Positions 21,963-32,518 of a DNA stretch of 64,000 nucleotides are shown here, piece after piece (position 1 is the first letter of the stretch; each line of letters opens with the position of its first letter). The notes under the pieces are model-generated. The model worked only from the letters and a program-made list of their open reading frames with translations, was not told where the DNA came from and ran no database searches. The stretch comes from Areca catechu. Taxonomy: Eukaryota > Streptophyta > Magnoliopsida > Arecales > Arecaceae. Where the stretch lies: assembly GCA_021397845.1 (NCBI GenBank), contig CM038047.1:131236112-131300111 (forward strand), written 5' to 3'. The position numbers were made by a program, and so were the translations under genes.

Positions 21963-24900
21963 ATTCTCCCGGGGTGGGAGGAACTCGACCCTGTCGAGTG
22001 AAGATCAGATTGGCTCACATATCTCTCAAGAAGGTCTGGGTTGAGGCATTGCAAGTCCTCTCGAGAAATCCACGAATCGTCCGACTCTGGCCGGCCTTGC
22101 CATCGGACTAGGAAGCGTTGATAACCGCGGCCCCGGGTCGTAATGGCTTGATCATCCAGGATACGCTCGATCCGTTCTCCTCTCTCAGGCCAATTAATTG
22201 GTGGACACTCTGGGTAAGGATCACTCTCAATAGAAGGGATAGGCCCAAAAGCCTCACTGGGTATCATTGCCGGTTCCTTGTACTCAACCAGGTCTGTAAT
22301 ATTGAAGGTAGAACTGATGCCCATATCCGAAGGCAAGTCTAGCACATAGGCATTTGATCCAACCTTCTTTAATACTTTAAAAGGTCCGGCTCCCCGAGCA
22401 TGAAGCTTCTTAACAGTCCCAGGTGGGAACCGTTCAGGCCTAAGCCTAATCATGACAGAATCCCCTACATCAAATTCTTTGATCCTTCTTCGGGAATTAA
22501 CCAAATTTTTATAAGTTTCATTGCTTAAGTTTATCTTTTGGTTAATGTCTTTATGCAAGTCTCTAATATGCTGTGCAAATGACTCTGCAGACTCTGAGAC
22601 TCGTGCATGAATAGGTAAAGGAATCAAATCAATGGGGCGATTAGGCTTGTACCCATGGACTATCTCAAAAGGGCTCTTACCCGTTGTCCTATTTACTGAA
22701 CTGTTGTAGGCAAACTCTGCTCTAGGTAATAACAAATCCCATGTTCCAACATGTTCACCTACCAGGCATCTAAGGAGGTTTCCTAAACTTCGGTTCACTA
22801 CTTCAGTTTGGCCATCTGTTTGAGGGTGGTAGGCTGTAGAAAACTTAAGCTTGGTCCCTAATAGGTGCCATAAGGTCTTCCAGAAATAACTAGTGAACCT
22901 AACATCCCTATCAGATATAATGGTCTTGGGTAGGCCATGGAGTTTGACCACATGATCTAAGAAGAGTTTGGCTATCCTAGACGCGTCAAAGGTTTGGGAA
23001 CAGGGAATAAAGTGAGCCATCTTAGAGAACCTATCGACCACTACAAAGATTGAGTCATGTTTCTTTTGGGTCTTAGGTAATCCTAGCACGAAATCCATAC
23101 TTAGGTCCTGCCAAGGGCGATCAGGCACTGGTAAAGGTGTGTAAAGACCAGTGTTTTGCTTTTGCTGTTTGGCAACAGCACAAGTTCGACATCTGGCTAC
23201 AATCCGTGCAACGTGCCTTTTCAATCCTGGCCAAAAGAACTGGTCCTCTATTGCTAAGATCGTCTTATTTCTACCGAAATGACCAGCTAAACCTCCAGCA
23301 TGTATTTCCCAGATTAGGAATTCTCTAAGGGAAGTTTTGGGTATACAGAGTCGATTATTCTGGAAAAGGTAACCATCCTGAAGGGTATAATCACTATGGG
23401 TATTGGATGGTCCTAGCCTGAGGGTCTGGTAAATGCCTCCAAAGTCTGGGCAGGTTTCATATTCATCCTTTAACCTATCAAACCCTATGACTTGGGTGCT
23501 AACTGATCCCAATAGTAAAGACCTACGGCTCAGGGCATCTGCTACCTTATTTTCAGTACCGGCACGGTGCTTCAGGACGAAAGTGTAGGCCTGAATGTAC
23601 TCAATCCATTTACCATGCCGTGGGTTCAGTTTCTTTTGGGAGTTCAGGAATCGGAGTGCCTCATGGTCAGAAAATAAAACAAACTCCTGCGGGAGTAAAT
23701 AATGTCTCCAATATCTAAGGGCCTGGACTACCGCATAAAATTCCTTGTCATAGGTAGAGTACTTAAGTTTAGCCTCATTCAGCTTTTCACTGAAGAAGGC
23801 TACAGGGTGGTTCTCTTGACTTAGTACCCCACCTATTCCTACTCCCGAGGCATCACAAGCGACCTCAAACACCTTAGTAAAGTCAGGTAATCTAAGGATG
23901 GGTGCATGGGTCATCTTATCCTTCAGCTCTAGGAAGGCCTTATCAGCTGCTTTGGTCCACTCAAATGTACCCTTCCTAATGCAATCGGTGATAGGTGCGA
24001 CGATTGTGCTAAAACCCCTAATAAATCTCCTGTAAAAGGTTGCTAGGCCATGGAAACTACGTACATCATGGATATTAGAGGGTGTAGGCCATTCAACAAT
24101 CGCCCTAACCTTTTCAGGATCTGCAGAAACTCCCTCAGGGGTGACAACAAAACCTAGGAAGATGACCCTATGTGTCATGAAATCACACTTCTTAAAGTTG
24201 GCATAGAGGTTATTCTCCCTAAGGGTTTGGCATACCAGTCTTAGATGACTAAGGTGGTCCTTCTTGGTTCTGCTATAAATCAGAATATCGTCAAAGTAGA
24301 CCACAACAAATTTTCCGGTAAACTCTCTCAGGACCTGGGTCATAATCCTCATAAAGGTACTTGGTGCATTGGAAAGTCCAAAGGGCATTACAACCCACTC
24401 AAACAGGCCATCCTTAGTTTTGAAAGCAGTTTTCCACTCATCCCCAGGTCTAATTCTCACCTGATGATAGCCGCTCTTAAGGTCTATCTTGGAGAAAATT
24501 CTGGCTCCGGCCATCATGTCTAACATATCATCCAACCGGGGGATGGGAAACCTATATTTCACAGTTATTTTGTTGATAGCTCTACTATCTATACACATCC
24601 TCCAGGTACCATCCTTCTTAGGGGTCAGTAGAGCAGGGACTGCACATGGACTCAGGCTCTCCCTAATGAAACCCTTCCTAAGTAATTCTCCCACTTGTCT
24701 CTGTAATTCTTGATGCTCACTGGGATTCAGTCTATAGTGAGGAAGGTTTGGTAAAGTGGCTCCTGGAACTAAGTCTATTGCATGCTGGATGTTCCTAAGG
24801 GGTGGCAATTGATCAGGTAAATCCTCAGGGAAGACATCCTCGAATTCTTTCAGAGTTTCAACAATTTCTTTAGGGTGTTCCTTTTGGGTTGGCTCTAATA

Positions 24901-26950
24901 TTTCTTTGGAGGTCAAGATCCAAACAGGGTTACCATCAACAATCTCCTGTTCTAACTCCCTAGCCTTAATCAGGTTAACTCCAGGTTTCTTGTCCTTAAG
25001 GCTACTAGAACTCCTCTTAACTGGGTCCCTAGGGGGAGCTGGATTGATAACAAACTTATTCCCATGGTAGTTGAAGGTACAAACATTGGTTCGACCATAC
25101 AAGGTTGCATCATGATCAAATAGCCAAGGTCGACCTAAAATCATACTACTTACTTCCATGGGGATAACATCACACCAAATCTTTTCCTCATAGGTCTGCA
25201 ATCTAAGTAAGATTTGGCACCTAACTTGAATTTGGATGGAGGTGGAATCTACCCAAGAAACTTTGTACGGGCTAGGATGAGGAACTGTGGTCAATCCTAA
25301 AGATTTAACTGTCTTGGCAGAGATGGCATTGACACAACTCCCACTATCTATGATGATCTTAAGAACCTTATCCCCTATCTTAACAAAAGTCTGTAGGATG
25401 CTAGTCCTACGCCAATCTTCCTTAACTGGGGTTTGGGCTAGGATGCACCTAACCACTCCTAATTGGTTCTCAAACTCAGGTTCTTCCTCCTCACCTTCGT
25501 ACTCCTCTATTAATTGATTATCAGCCTCATAAACTTCTCCCTCAGGTTCGACTACAGACTCAGGCTCTTCTTCCTGTAATTCACCTAGATGTAAAGCACT
25601 AACTGGACATTGATTCATAAAGTGGCCTGGCTTATGACATCTAAAACAGGTCTTCTGGGGAGTGTAACCCTTATTAGCTTCTAGAGATTTTCCTCGATCA
25701 TCCTTGCGGGCCAAAGAATTACTAGGCTGGGGTCGACTCGGACCTGGCTGACTAGGACTGGGTCGGTTTGGGCCTGGTAGACTAGGACTGGGTCGACTGG
25801 GTATGGGTCGACTCTGAAGGGGCTGGCTAGCTCCCGGATACTGACTAGGGTATCTAGTGGGCTCAGGTCGACGGTAAACGGGCCCTCTATGGAAACGTTC
25901 ATGATCCCTAGCAATCTGGTAAGCATGGTCCAGGTCTCTAACCTCTCTCATGTAGAGCTCTTTCTTAATGTCATCTCTTAATCCAGCCCTAAACCTAGAT
26001 AAGACAACATCCTCAGACTCTCTCAAATCACATCGCATGGAATACTCATCAAATTTTGCAATGTACTCATCTATGCTCTTGTTACCCTGATTAAATCGTT
26101 GCCATTGATCTAGTAACCCACTACGATATGAAGCTGGAACGTATCTTGTCCTAAGCTTACCCTTCATGGCCCACCAGGTGGTTATAGGATCATGCCCTCC
26201 TAGATTAAGGGTTCTCTCAACACTAGCCCAATGTAACCTGGCTTCCCGAATCAACTTAAGCTTAGCAAACCTAAATTTACGCTCCTCTGTCATATCATAC
26301 CATTCAAAATATTGATCCATCTCTCCCTCCCAATCTATATAGACCTTAGGATCTAGACAACCATCAAAAGTTGGAGCATCAAGCTTGACATGTCTATAGG
26401 ATCGGTCCTCCTGGTCTACAAAATCCTGATTAGGCCTTCTATGACGAACTTTAGGGATTGGGTCAGGACGATAGCCTCTTCTAGTTTCAACCTCAAGATA
26501 TGGATCAGGGTTCGGGGTCCTCCTGGGCTCAGGATTGTAGTATGGGTCAGGTTGAGGGGCTCTCCTAGGTTCGACCTCTTGGTATGGGTCAGGGTCTGGG
26601 GTCCTCCTAGGCTGAGGGTTATAGTATGGGTCAGGATGAGGGGCTCTCCTAGGTTCGACCTCAGGGTATGGATTAGGGTTTGGGGTTCTCCTAGGTTGAG
26701 GGGAATTAGGATCTGGCTCAGACTGTGAACCCTGGGTTTTTTCTGGGGTCCCTACCCGGACTTCTAACTGATCAAACCTGCTGGCAAGATGGTCAATTCT
26801 ATCATTGGTTTGAATACCAGACTGAGTTAACTGGGTAGCCATCTGGGCCATTTGATCAACTAGGGCTTTTATTTGGGCTTGTAAATTTTCCATGGGTTCA
26901 GACATTTGTGAAGGAGGTGGGTGATATGAAACTCCTGATCTAGTGCTCAT
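21899..26950 (-). CDS. Gag-Pol polyprotein with chromodomain (chromovirus A), 1,683 aa
   Basis: One open frame encodes all proteins needed for copying and integration. Domains in order: a Pro-rich repeat region (about residues 88-175), Gag core (FRFAKLKLIREARLHW, about 230-360), zinc knuckle CFRCHKPGHFMNQC (near 435), protease IIIDSGSCVNAIS (near 532), RT with YFDDILIYS (near 882), RNase H starting EVACDASGVG (near 1030), integrase HHCC (GHFG...CRTC, 1225-1260), integrase core with MDFVLGLP, ISDRDVRF and HPQTDGQTE (1287-1385), and a chromodomain-like end LVRWQGRPESDDSWISREDL (near 1615). All catalytic residues are present. The start at 26950 is the first ATG of the frame (MSTRSGVSYH), and the homologous ORF in C begins similarly. 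The end overlaps the 3' LTR. RT wording (GKFVVVYFDDILIYS) suggests the CRM or a related clade. Confidence 0.95.
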   Translation of the reverse strand: MSTRSGVSYHPPPSQMSEPMENLQAQIKALVDQMAQMATQLTQSGIQTNDRIDHLASRFDQLEVRVGTPEKTQGSQSEPDPNSPQPRRTPNPNPYPEVEPRRAPHPDPYYNPQPRRTPDPDPYQEVEPRRAPQPDPYYNPEPRRTPNPDPYLEVETRRGYRPDPIPKVRHRRPNQDFVDQEDRSYRHVKLDAPTFDGCLDPKVYIDWEGEMDQYFEWYDMTEERKFRFAKLKLIREARLHWASVERTLNLGGHDPITTWWAMKGKLRTRYVPASYRSGLLDQWQRFNQGNKSIDEYIAKFDEYSMRCDLRESEDVVLSRFRAGLRDDIKKELYMREVRDLDHAYQIARDHERFHRGPVYRRPEPTRYPSQYPGASQPLQSRPIPSRPSPSLPGPNRPSPSQPGPSRPQPSNSLARKDDRGKSLEANKGYTPQKTCFRCHKPGHFMNQCPVSALHLGELQEEEPESVVEPEGEVYEADNQLIEEYEGEEEEPEFENQLGVVRCILAQTPVKEDWRRTSILQTFVKIGDKVLKIIIDSGSCVNAISAKTVKSLGLTTVPHPSPYKVSWVDSTSIQIQVRCQILLRLQTYEEKIWCDVIPMEVSSMILGRPWLFDHDATLYGRTNVCTFNYHGNKFVINPAPPRDPVKRSSSSLKDKKPGVNLIKARELEQEIVDGNPVWILTSKEILEPTQKEHPKEIVETLKEFEDVFPEDLPDQLPPLRNIQHAIDLVPGATLPNLPHYRLNPSEHQELQRQVGELLRKGFIRESLSPCAVPALLTPKKDGTWRMCIDSRAINKITVKYRFPIPRLDDMLDMMAGARIFSKIDLKSGYHQVRIRPGDEWKTAFKTKDGLFEWVVMPFGLSNAPSTFMRIMTQVLREFTGKFVVVYFDDILIYSRTKKDHLSHLRLVCQTLRENNLYANFKKCDFMTHRVIFLGFVVTPEGVSADPEKVRAIVEWPTPSNIHDVRSFHGLATFYRRFIRGFSTIVAPITDCIRKGTFEWTKAADKAFLELKDKMTHAPILRLPDFTKVFEVACDASGVGIGGVLSQENHPVAFFSEKLNEAKLKYSTYDKEFYAVVQALRYWRHYLLPQEFVLFSDHEALRFLNSQKKLNPRHGKWIEYIQAYTFVLKHRAGTENKVADALSRRSLLLGSVSTQVIGFDRLKDEYETCPDFGGIYQTLRLGPSNTHSDYTLQDGYLFQNNRLCIPKTSLREFLIWEIHAGGLAGHFGRNKTILAIEDQFFWPGLKRHVARIVARCRTCAVAKQQKQNTGLYTPLPVPDRPWQDLSMDFVLGLPKTQKKHDSIFVVVDRFSKMAHFIPCSQTFDASRIAKLFLDHVVKLHGLPKTIISDRDVRFTSYFWKTLWHLLGTKLKFSTAYHPQTDGQTEVVNRSLGNLLRCLVGEHVGTWDLLLPRAEFAYNSSVNRTTGKSPFEIVHGYKPNRPIDLIPLPIHARVSESAESFAQHIRDLHKDINQKINLSNETYKNLVNSRRRIKEFDVGDSVMIRLRPERFPPGTVKKLHARGAGPFKVLKKVGSNAYVLDLPSDMGISSTFNITDLVEYKEPAMIPSEAFGPIPSIESDPYPECPPINWPERGERIERILDDQAITTRGRGYQRFLVRWQGRPESDDSWISREDLQCLNPDLLERYVSQSDLHSTGSSSSHPGRIGADTKGTRIRQRLLNPLWIT

Positions 26951-27822
26951 GCAAGACTCGATCAGACCGACTATAGCTGACTAGACCTAGAGTCCAAACT
27001 AGATGCTCAATCAAGGTGGCAAACTAGCCTATAGTAACCATGTACTCAGCCAGGCAGGTGTAAGGGGAGTGTTAGGTCCCTGATTGCCAATCCTAGACAC
27101 CAATCAGAGATTGGCCAGGTAGGCGGACCAGCACACGAGCCCTTCGGGATTGAATCCCTAAACCACCGTTCTAGACACTAAGCACAAGGCACACACAGGT
27201 TAACTTAACACAGTGATCTAACACTAGTCCGGACCCGACCAGTTGGTGTCCCTAGCCCACTAGGGCAAATTAAGTCTAATTAATTTTAGGTTAAGGCTTG
27301 GGACCGAATGCAAGGGATGTGGTTTTGGGCTAAGGAGAGGTTATCAACTCCTCCCCTTATCTGATATAGCAAGAATGCCCTTAAAAGTAAATTATGCAAT
27401 GATGGCAGGCAGATGAGGATGCAAATTAGGGTTTAGATGTTTTTGGTATTTTTGGAGAATATGTAAATTTTTTTTTTTTTTTTGGTATTTTATTAAATAG
27501 AAGAAAACTTGCAAATTATGGCCTAATATGCATGAAATATACTAAAATTAAAAGATATGCAAAAATTGCTAAACAAAAACCTAAAACTTCCAAACTTGTC
27601 TTGCTGAAAAAAAACAGAGTCAAAAATTTGCAGGATGTATTTCGGCTTGAAGAAAATTCAAAGTCCGAAAAAAAATCTGTAAAAATTCTGAAAATTACTT
27701 TGAATTATGATAAATCCAGAAAAAAAAATTTTAAAATTTTTGGAGTTTTTAACAGGGAGAAATAATTAAAATAACAGAGTATATACGAACTGAAAAATTA
27801 CAGAAAACAAGCCCTAATCTAA
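26951..27822 (-). other. Chromovirus A leader (5' untranslated region)
   Basis: Non-coding, with a poly-T run near 27470 (+ strand). Segments around 27070-27370 match the leaders of C (61640-61950) and, more weakly, B. Confidence 0.75.
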
Positions 27823-27834
27823 GCTCTGATACCA
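27823..27834 (-). other. Primer-binding site, tRNA-iMet (chromovirus A)
   Basis: TGGTATCAGAGC on the minus strand, a perfect match, two bases from the 5' LTR. Confidence 0.95.
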
Positions 27835-27836
27835 AA

Positions 27837-29262
27837 TGATGCGGAACTAATATGCATGCAATTTTTTTTATATGTTTTATATGTGGGGTTGGGTGATTAA
27901 TTCCCAAATTTCAGATTAAAATAAGTTATAGGGAATTTTATATGAATTTTAGAAGATCAGCATGCAGATTAGGACCTAGAAAAGTAGAAAAGAAGGATCG
28001 CCGGGGCTGAGAAGCCTCGGTTAGGGCAAGTTCTCCTACAATAAAACTACTGGAGGTAGAGGGGTGTACCTGACAATGTCTGTGAAGATCGCAGCAAAAG
28101 GGTCTCTCGTTCCTCGACGGATGCGGCCTGGAAAATCGAGCCAAAGACCCGCGGATACCCGGCTTTCTGCTCGGTGATCCGATTGAGGCTTGGCTGGAGT
28201 CGTTGGATTCGTAGGAACTCGGGGACCTGCAAACGACCTATCAGGGGTTAGAAAACTCACAAAGGAACAAGAAATCAAAGGAAAAACAGCAAGGGAAGGC
28301 TTCTTTTGGAGTGGGCGTCCAGGGATCTGAGATGCTTGTTGGTAGCAGGAAGATGATTGCAGCACTGGGAAGAAGAACTCTCGCAAACCCCTTTATGCAC
28401 ACAGCAGGGTATCACACAACTCAATAGAAGAACTCAAGGTTTTCATTCATCAAAAATTCCCTCATACAAGAGGCTAGGGTCCCTTAAATAGACCCTTAAC
28501 CTTGGGCTCCAAGTAAGGGTACATAAGTCTTTACATAAGAATCCTTTTCCCTCTCAAACCCTAGCTAGAAAATAAGAAAATATTAGGTAGAAAAATCCCT
28601 AAAAATTTTCTTGACTTGGTCAAGACTCCAAGGACGCCTAGGGGGGCGTGTTGGGCTTCTAGGAACAGCAAAAGGCCAGCCTAAAGGGGCTTGGGTGCAT
28701 GGGTTTGGGCCTCTGGAAGCTGGGGTGGCCTGGTAGCCAGGTAGCAGGAATATTCCCTGGTATCTTGCTTCTTAGGGGCTTGGGCTTGGCACCTGGGCTT
28801 GATTTCTTTGGACTAGGATGCAGATGGACCTCTGGAATCATGGATGACCTTATCTATAAATATACTTTGGCATCTGGAAGGGAATCTGGGCATCTGGAGG
28901 GCATCTGCAAGAAATCAGGGTTTTCTGAATTTTCCTCCTGGGGTCTTCAAATCTTCAAGCTGGGTTGGACTTGTGCTATACTTCCATGTCTTCAATCTGA
29001 TTGGACTTGGTCTTTACTTGTATGATGTGGTCTTGAGTCTTCAATATGGTTGAATAGGACTCAAAAAAAAAATAAATTAGCTCGACATGAGCTGACTAAC
29101 ACTGGACTGAACTAGCTCAACATGAGCTAAATAATTACAAGACTTAAATGAAACAACTCAGCTGGACTAAGCTTTATTACAGTGGACTCGAATGTTATTT
29201 AAGTGATCCACAGAGGGTTGAGAAGCCTCTGCCTTATTCTAGTGCCTTTGGTGTCCGCACCA
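27837..29262 (-). repeat. Chromovirus A 5' LTR
   Basis: 1,426 bp, nearly identical to 20538-21962. It ends GTCCGCACCA and is followed by TSD AATCT. Confidence 0.96.
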
Positions 29263-31016
29263 AATCTGATCTCTGAATTATCTTACATGAAAACCCCCGA
29301 GAATCCAACCCTATTTATAGATCTCAGAGGGGCGTCTTCTCAAAACAATGCAACCCTCTGAAACCCCAGGAATCACGATCCCTCATTCCTCACGTGTCCC
29401 CTCAACCAAAAATCATGATTCTCTGATTTAATTTTTGTTTTTTCGATGAGGAGGACTCTCGGAAAAACTTCAGGAAGAATCGTGACTTTTGGAGACGGAT
29501 TTGCGACCGAAAAGCGATGGATTATTTCCTTAATTTTTCTGGCCATCAGATCCAGATCCAAGGGCGTCAGACAAGGATCCGAATTGCACCATTTTCAGAA
29601 TTTTCTTCGATGGTATTTTCTTTCTCACGCGCATGAAGAGGAGTCCACGCGAGTGGACTCTTCTTCTTGGCACGCGCGGGTGAGAAAGGGACAGGGCGGC
29701 TTGGAGAGAGGGTCTTAGTGAACTTAATTCACTTGGGTTCAGCCATGGGTTAGCCCAATGTCCTAAAATTTAAATTAGACCTTAATCTGGTTCAATTAGA
29801 ACCCAATTAAGCCCAATTCGGAACCAAATTCGAATCTGATTCGAATAGAAAATTGATCTGCAACACATGCTAGTGTGTTTATCCGGCAAACATGATTTAA
29901 TTCCAAATTAAATCCTTCATAAATTTTCTTTTGTGTGTGACCCATTGGGTTCCACACCTAGCCAGCAGTAGGTCCGAGTGCTATTTGACTTAATTCGGTT
30001 AGATCTCAACTAAGCCGATTTAGGTCAACTCAAACTAGCTCGACTCGGTCAATTAGAATCTAATTCTAATTAACTGATTTGAATTACCATAACTCAATCA
30101 TGTACCTACAAGACAAGATTGACATCTAGCAACGTATCATGTCTACCCGGAAGATGTGGAATTTTGGTGGAATTACCAAAATACCCTTCAGTGGTGAGTT
30201 ACCGGGCAATTCAGTCCTTTGATTAACTTGCATCCCGAATATGATTATGAATATGGATACTTGTCAAATCCAATTTCATATTCATCCCTAGCTCAATCTT
30301 TATAACGATGATTCATTAATGAACCATTAGAAAATAACTCTAATGTTCATACTTTGATCAAAGATTTTCTGAATCCATCATTTGAAATTAGCTGGATGCA
30401 ATTCCCTCTTACTAGGGCTGATCAATTCCTTGTTGACCTACTCACAACCTCCATATACAATCCACCATAACCAGTATCACCTCGTGCATGACTCAGTGTC
30501 ATGATTGATTGCGAACCAAAGTATGGATTCATATATATAAGGTACTATGGTAGTCTCAGGTCAAAGGACCACATGCACTACTCCCACTATGAGAATTATC
30601 TATTGACAAACAGATAAGGTTCCATTAGATATTCTCAATCTGGATCAATTCAGTGAACTCATTCTCTAATGAACACTCACATCCTAGTATTAGTGTCAAA
30701 CACAAGTGACTGTGAGATCAATCACCCTCATCACAAAGCATATATAGGATGTGCTGGTCTTGTCGGAAAACATTGATCCCCAACTCAATGTCCCATCGAC
30801 CAGGAATATTTTAGATTAGGGTTTTAAGGCTTTAGGTCTCACTAGTATGATCTCATCATAACCCTAGAACCATAGCCCTAATCTATGGGGTTCATCATAA
30901 AATCATAAAGACAGCGTATGATGAAAATAATGCCTTTATTATAAAAAAAATGTCAATTCATTGATTTTGGGATCAAAATACAATATTTTAATTGGCTTTC
31001 AGGGCACAATCTTTCA

Positions 31017-31700
31017 CCAGCTAATGAGAACGAATAGAGATTTAGTTCCCTAGACAAAGCCCTAGAAACCTTAGCTAAATCCCAAGAAATCCTAGCTGAA
31101 ACCCTAGCTAAATCCCAAGCTCACACTCATGCCATGATTAATAAGACCAATGCCACCCTGAATAACTTTGTGTAGAGCACAGGGCAACAACTATCCTCTA
31201 ATAACTAGGCCATAGCTCATTTAGAGATGCAGGTAGGTCAGTTAGCCACAACTTTAAGTGAGAGAGAAAGCTACCTAGTCAGCCTGAGGCTAATCCTAGG
31301 AACCTAACCATCCAAGGGTCAAAACAAGGAGCCCAGATTAACCAAACTAAATGCCATTCATACATTAAGATCTAGGAAACAAATAGATAACCGGGTGGGT
31401 AATTATGAAGAAGAAGAATTAGATACCCCCCCACCTGAACAACTCATTAAGTAGGGTCGGCCTGAAATACTTGAGGCATCAGAGTCTGATGTAATACCGA
31501 TTCCAAAAGGAGATGAACCAAAAACTAGGGTGGTAGCACCATTCCCAAATAAACTTAAGCCCAACAGAAATTTAGCCCAATTTGATAAGATTGTGGAGGT
31601 CTTCAAACAAGTTAAGATGAACATGTCCTTACTGGACATGATCCAATAGGTCTAGCCTATGCCAAATTCCTTAAAGATCATGTACCAAAAAGAAGACTAT
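31017..31700 (+). pseudogene. Athila gag, C-terminal part (broken)
   Basis: The reading shows repeated ALETLAKSQ / ETLAKSQAH wording, then EMQVGQLATTLSERES, NAIHTLRSRKQ (NAITLRSGK-type motif), PFPNKLKPN and a VFKQVKMNMSLLDMIQ segment. This is the usual C-terminal Gag of Athila-type Gypsy elements before protease. Stops and shifts are frequent (for example at 31171, 31207 and 31453). The N-terminal Gag is not recognisable left of solo LTR H and may be lost or too decayed. Non-functional. Confidence 0.75.
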
Positions 31701-31704
31701 CCAT

Positions 31705-31954
31705 GTGCCTAAGAGAGCCTTTCTGGCAGCCAGTGTGAGCTCTTACTTGTCAAACCACATGCCAGTAAAATACAAAGATCCAGGGTTGCCCATGATTTCA
31801 TGCATAGTGGAGAACACCCTCATAAGTAGGGCTCTATTAGACTTATGGGCTAGTGTCAATAAATTATCATATTCAGTATATGAGCAACTAGGGTTAGGAG
31901 AACTAAAGCCTTTGGGAATGATCCTACAACTAGTAGATCACTCATTAAAAGTAC
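31705..31954 (+). pseudogene. Athila protease, first half (interrupted by element B)
   Basis: The frame contains KYKDPGLPMISCIV, ALLDLWASVNKLSYSVY and LGLGELKPLGM, matching Athila protease (normally LLDLGASVN). The Gly after Asp-Leu has become Trp, which would damage the active-site loop. Coding stops at the TSD AGTAC (31950-31954) where element B begins, and resumes at 47581. Confidence 0.85.
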
Positions 31955-32518
31955 TGGTGGGGACATCAGAGGCACCAGAATAAGATAGAGGCTTCTCAAC
32001 CCTCTATGGATTAATTAGTAGTATTTAGTCCATTTGTAATAAGGTCTTAGTCTAGTCGAGTTATTATTTTGTCACTTGAGTCCTGTACTAATCAACTCAT
32101 GTTAAGCTAGTCTTCTTCCTGAGTCCTGTACATGTTAGCCCAAGTACAAGAGAAGACCAAGCCAGCCCAAGTGAAGACCAAACCAATTGAAGACATGAAT
32201 ACCAACCCAACCGAAGACATGAAGACCATGGAAGGCCCAGTAGAAGAAATCAGAAATCCTAGAGTCACATCGGAAGCCCGGGAGCCTTGGACCGCAGCCC
32301 GAAGTAGATTGGGCCAACCAAGGCCCAGGAGAGGAGCTAGGGCACCAAATGCTTAAGGTTACCTTCCCCTTGGTCGGCCATTTAGAGTCACCCCTCTAGG
32401 CCGACCAAGTCAAGAGAGGAGAAGTGAATTAAGGGATTTTTCTACCTAAACCTACCATGTATTTTAGCTAGACTTGGGGTTAGATTAAAACTCCTAGATA
32501 ATGACTAATGTAACCTTA
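31955..32518 (+). repeat. Element B 5' LTR, left arm
   Basis: Matches 46324-46890. An array of GAAGACATGAAGACC-like units (about 32180-32235) also occurs in the 3' LTR. It is broken at 32518 by element D, after CCTTA. Confidence 0.92.

Larger units (their letters stand above)
20538..29262 (-). mobile_element. Chromovirus A: intact, young Ty3/Gypsy element
   Basis: A complete 8.7-kb element with near-identical LTRs, TSD AATCT on both sides (20533-20537 and 29263-29267), tRNA-iMet primer site, one uninterrupted 1,683-aa polyprotein and a polypurine tract. LTR differences counted by eye are about six substitutions and two one-base indels in 1,425 bp, near 0.5 percent, so insertion was recent (order 0.2 million years at a grass-type rate, an inference). 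It sits inside solo LTR H. It is the only element here with every enzyme motif and no frame damage, so it is the best candidate for an active source. Confidence 0.96.
19924..31016 (-). repeat. Solo LTR H (2.36 kb), interrupted by chromovirus A
   Basis: The two arms are 19924-20537 and 29268-31016. On the minus strand it starts TGAAAGATTGTGCCCTG and ends CGAACCCTACA, giving TG...CA. CCAGC flanks it on both sides (19919-19923 and 31017-31021), inside the Athila leader/gag region. A TATA box CTATAAATAGGG lies on the minus strand near 29311. No coding, primer site or second LTR is found. The terminal sequences resemble plant Copia LTRs, but the family was not identified. Confidence 0.82.

Noticed and set aside
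32132..32356. Open frame with repeated Lys/Pro/Glu, also at 46502-46726.
   Set aside because: It is the same LTR sequence of element B seen twice, with a short tandem repeat. There is no independent evidence of coding.
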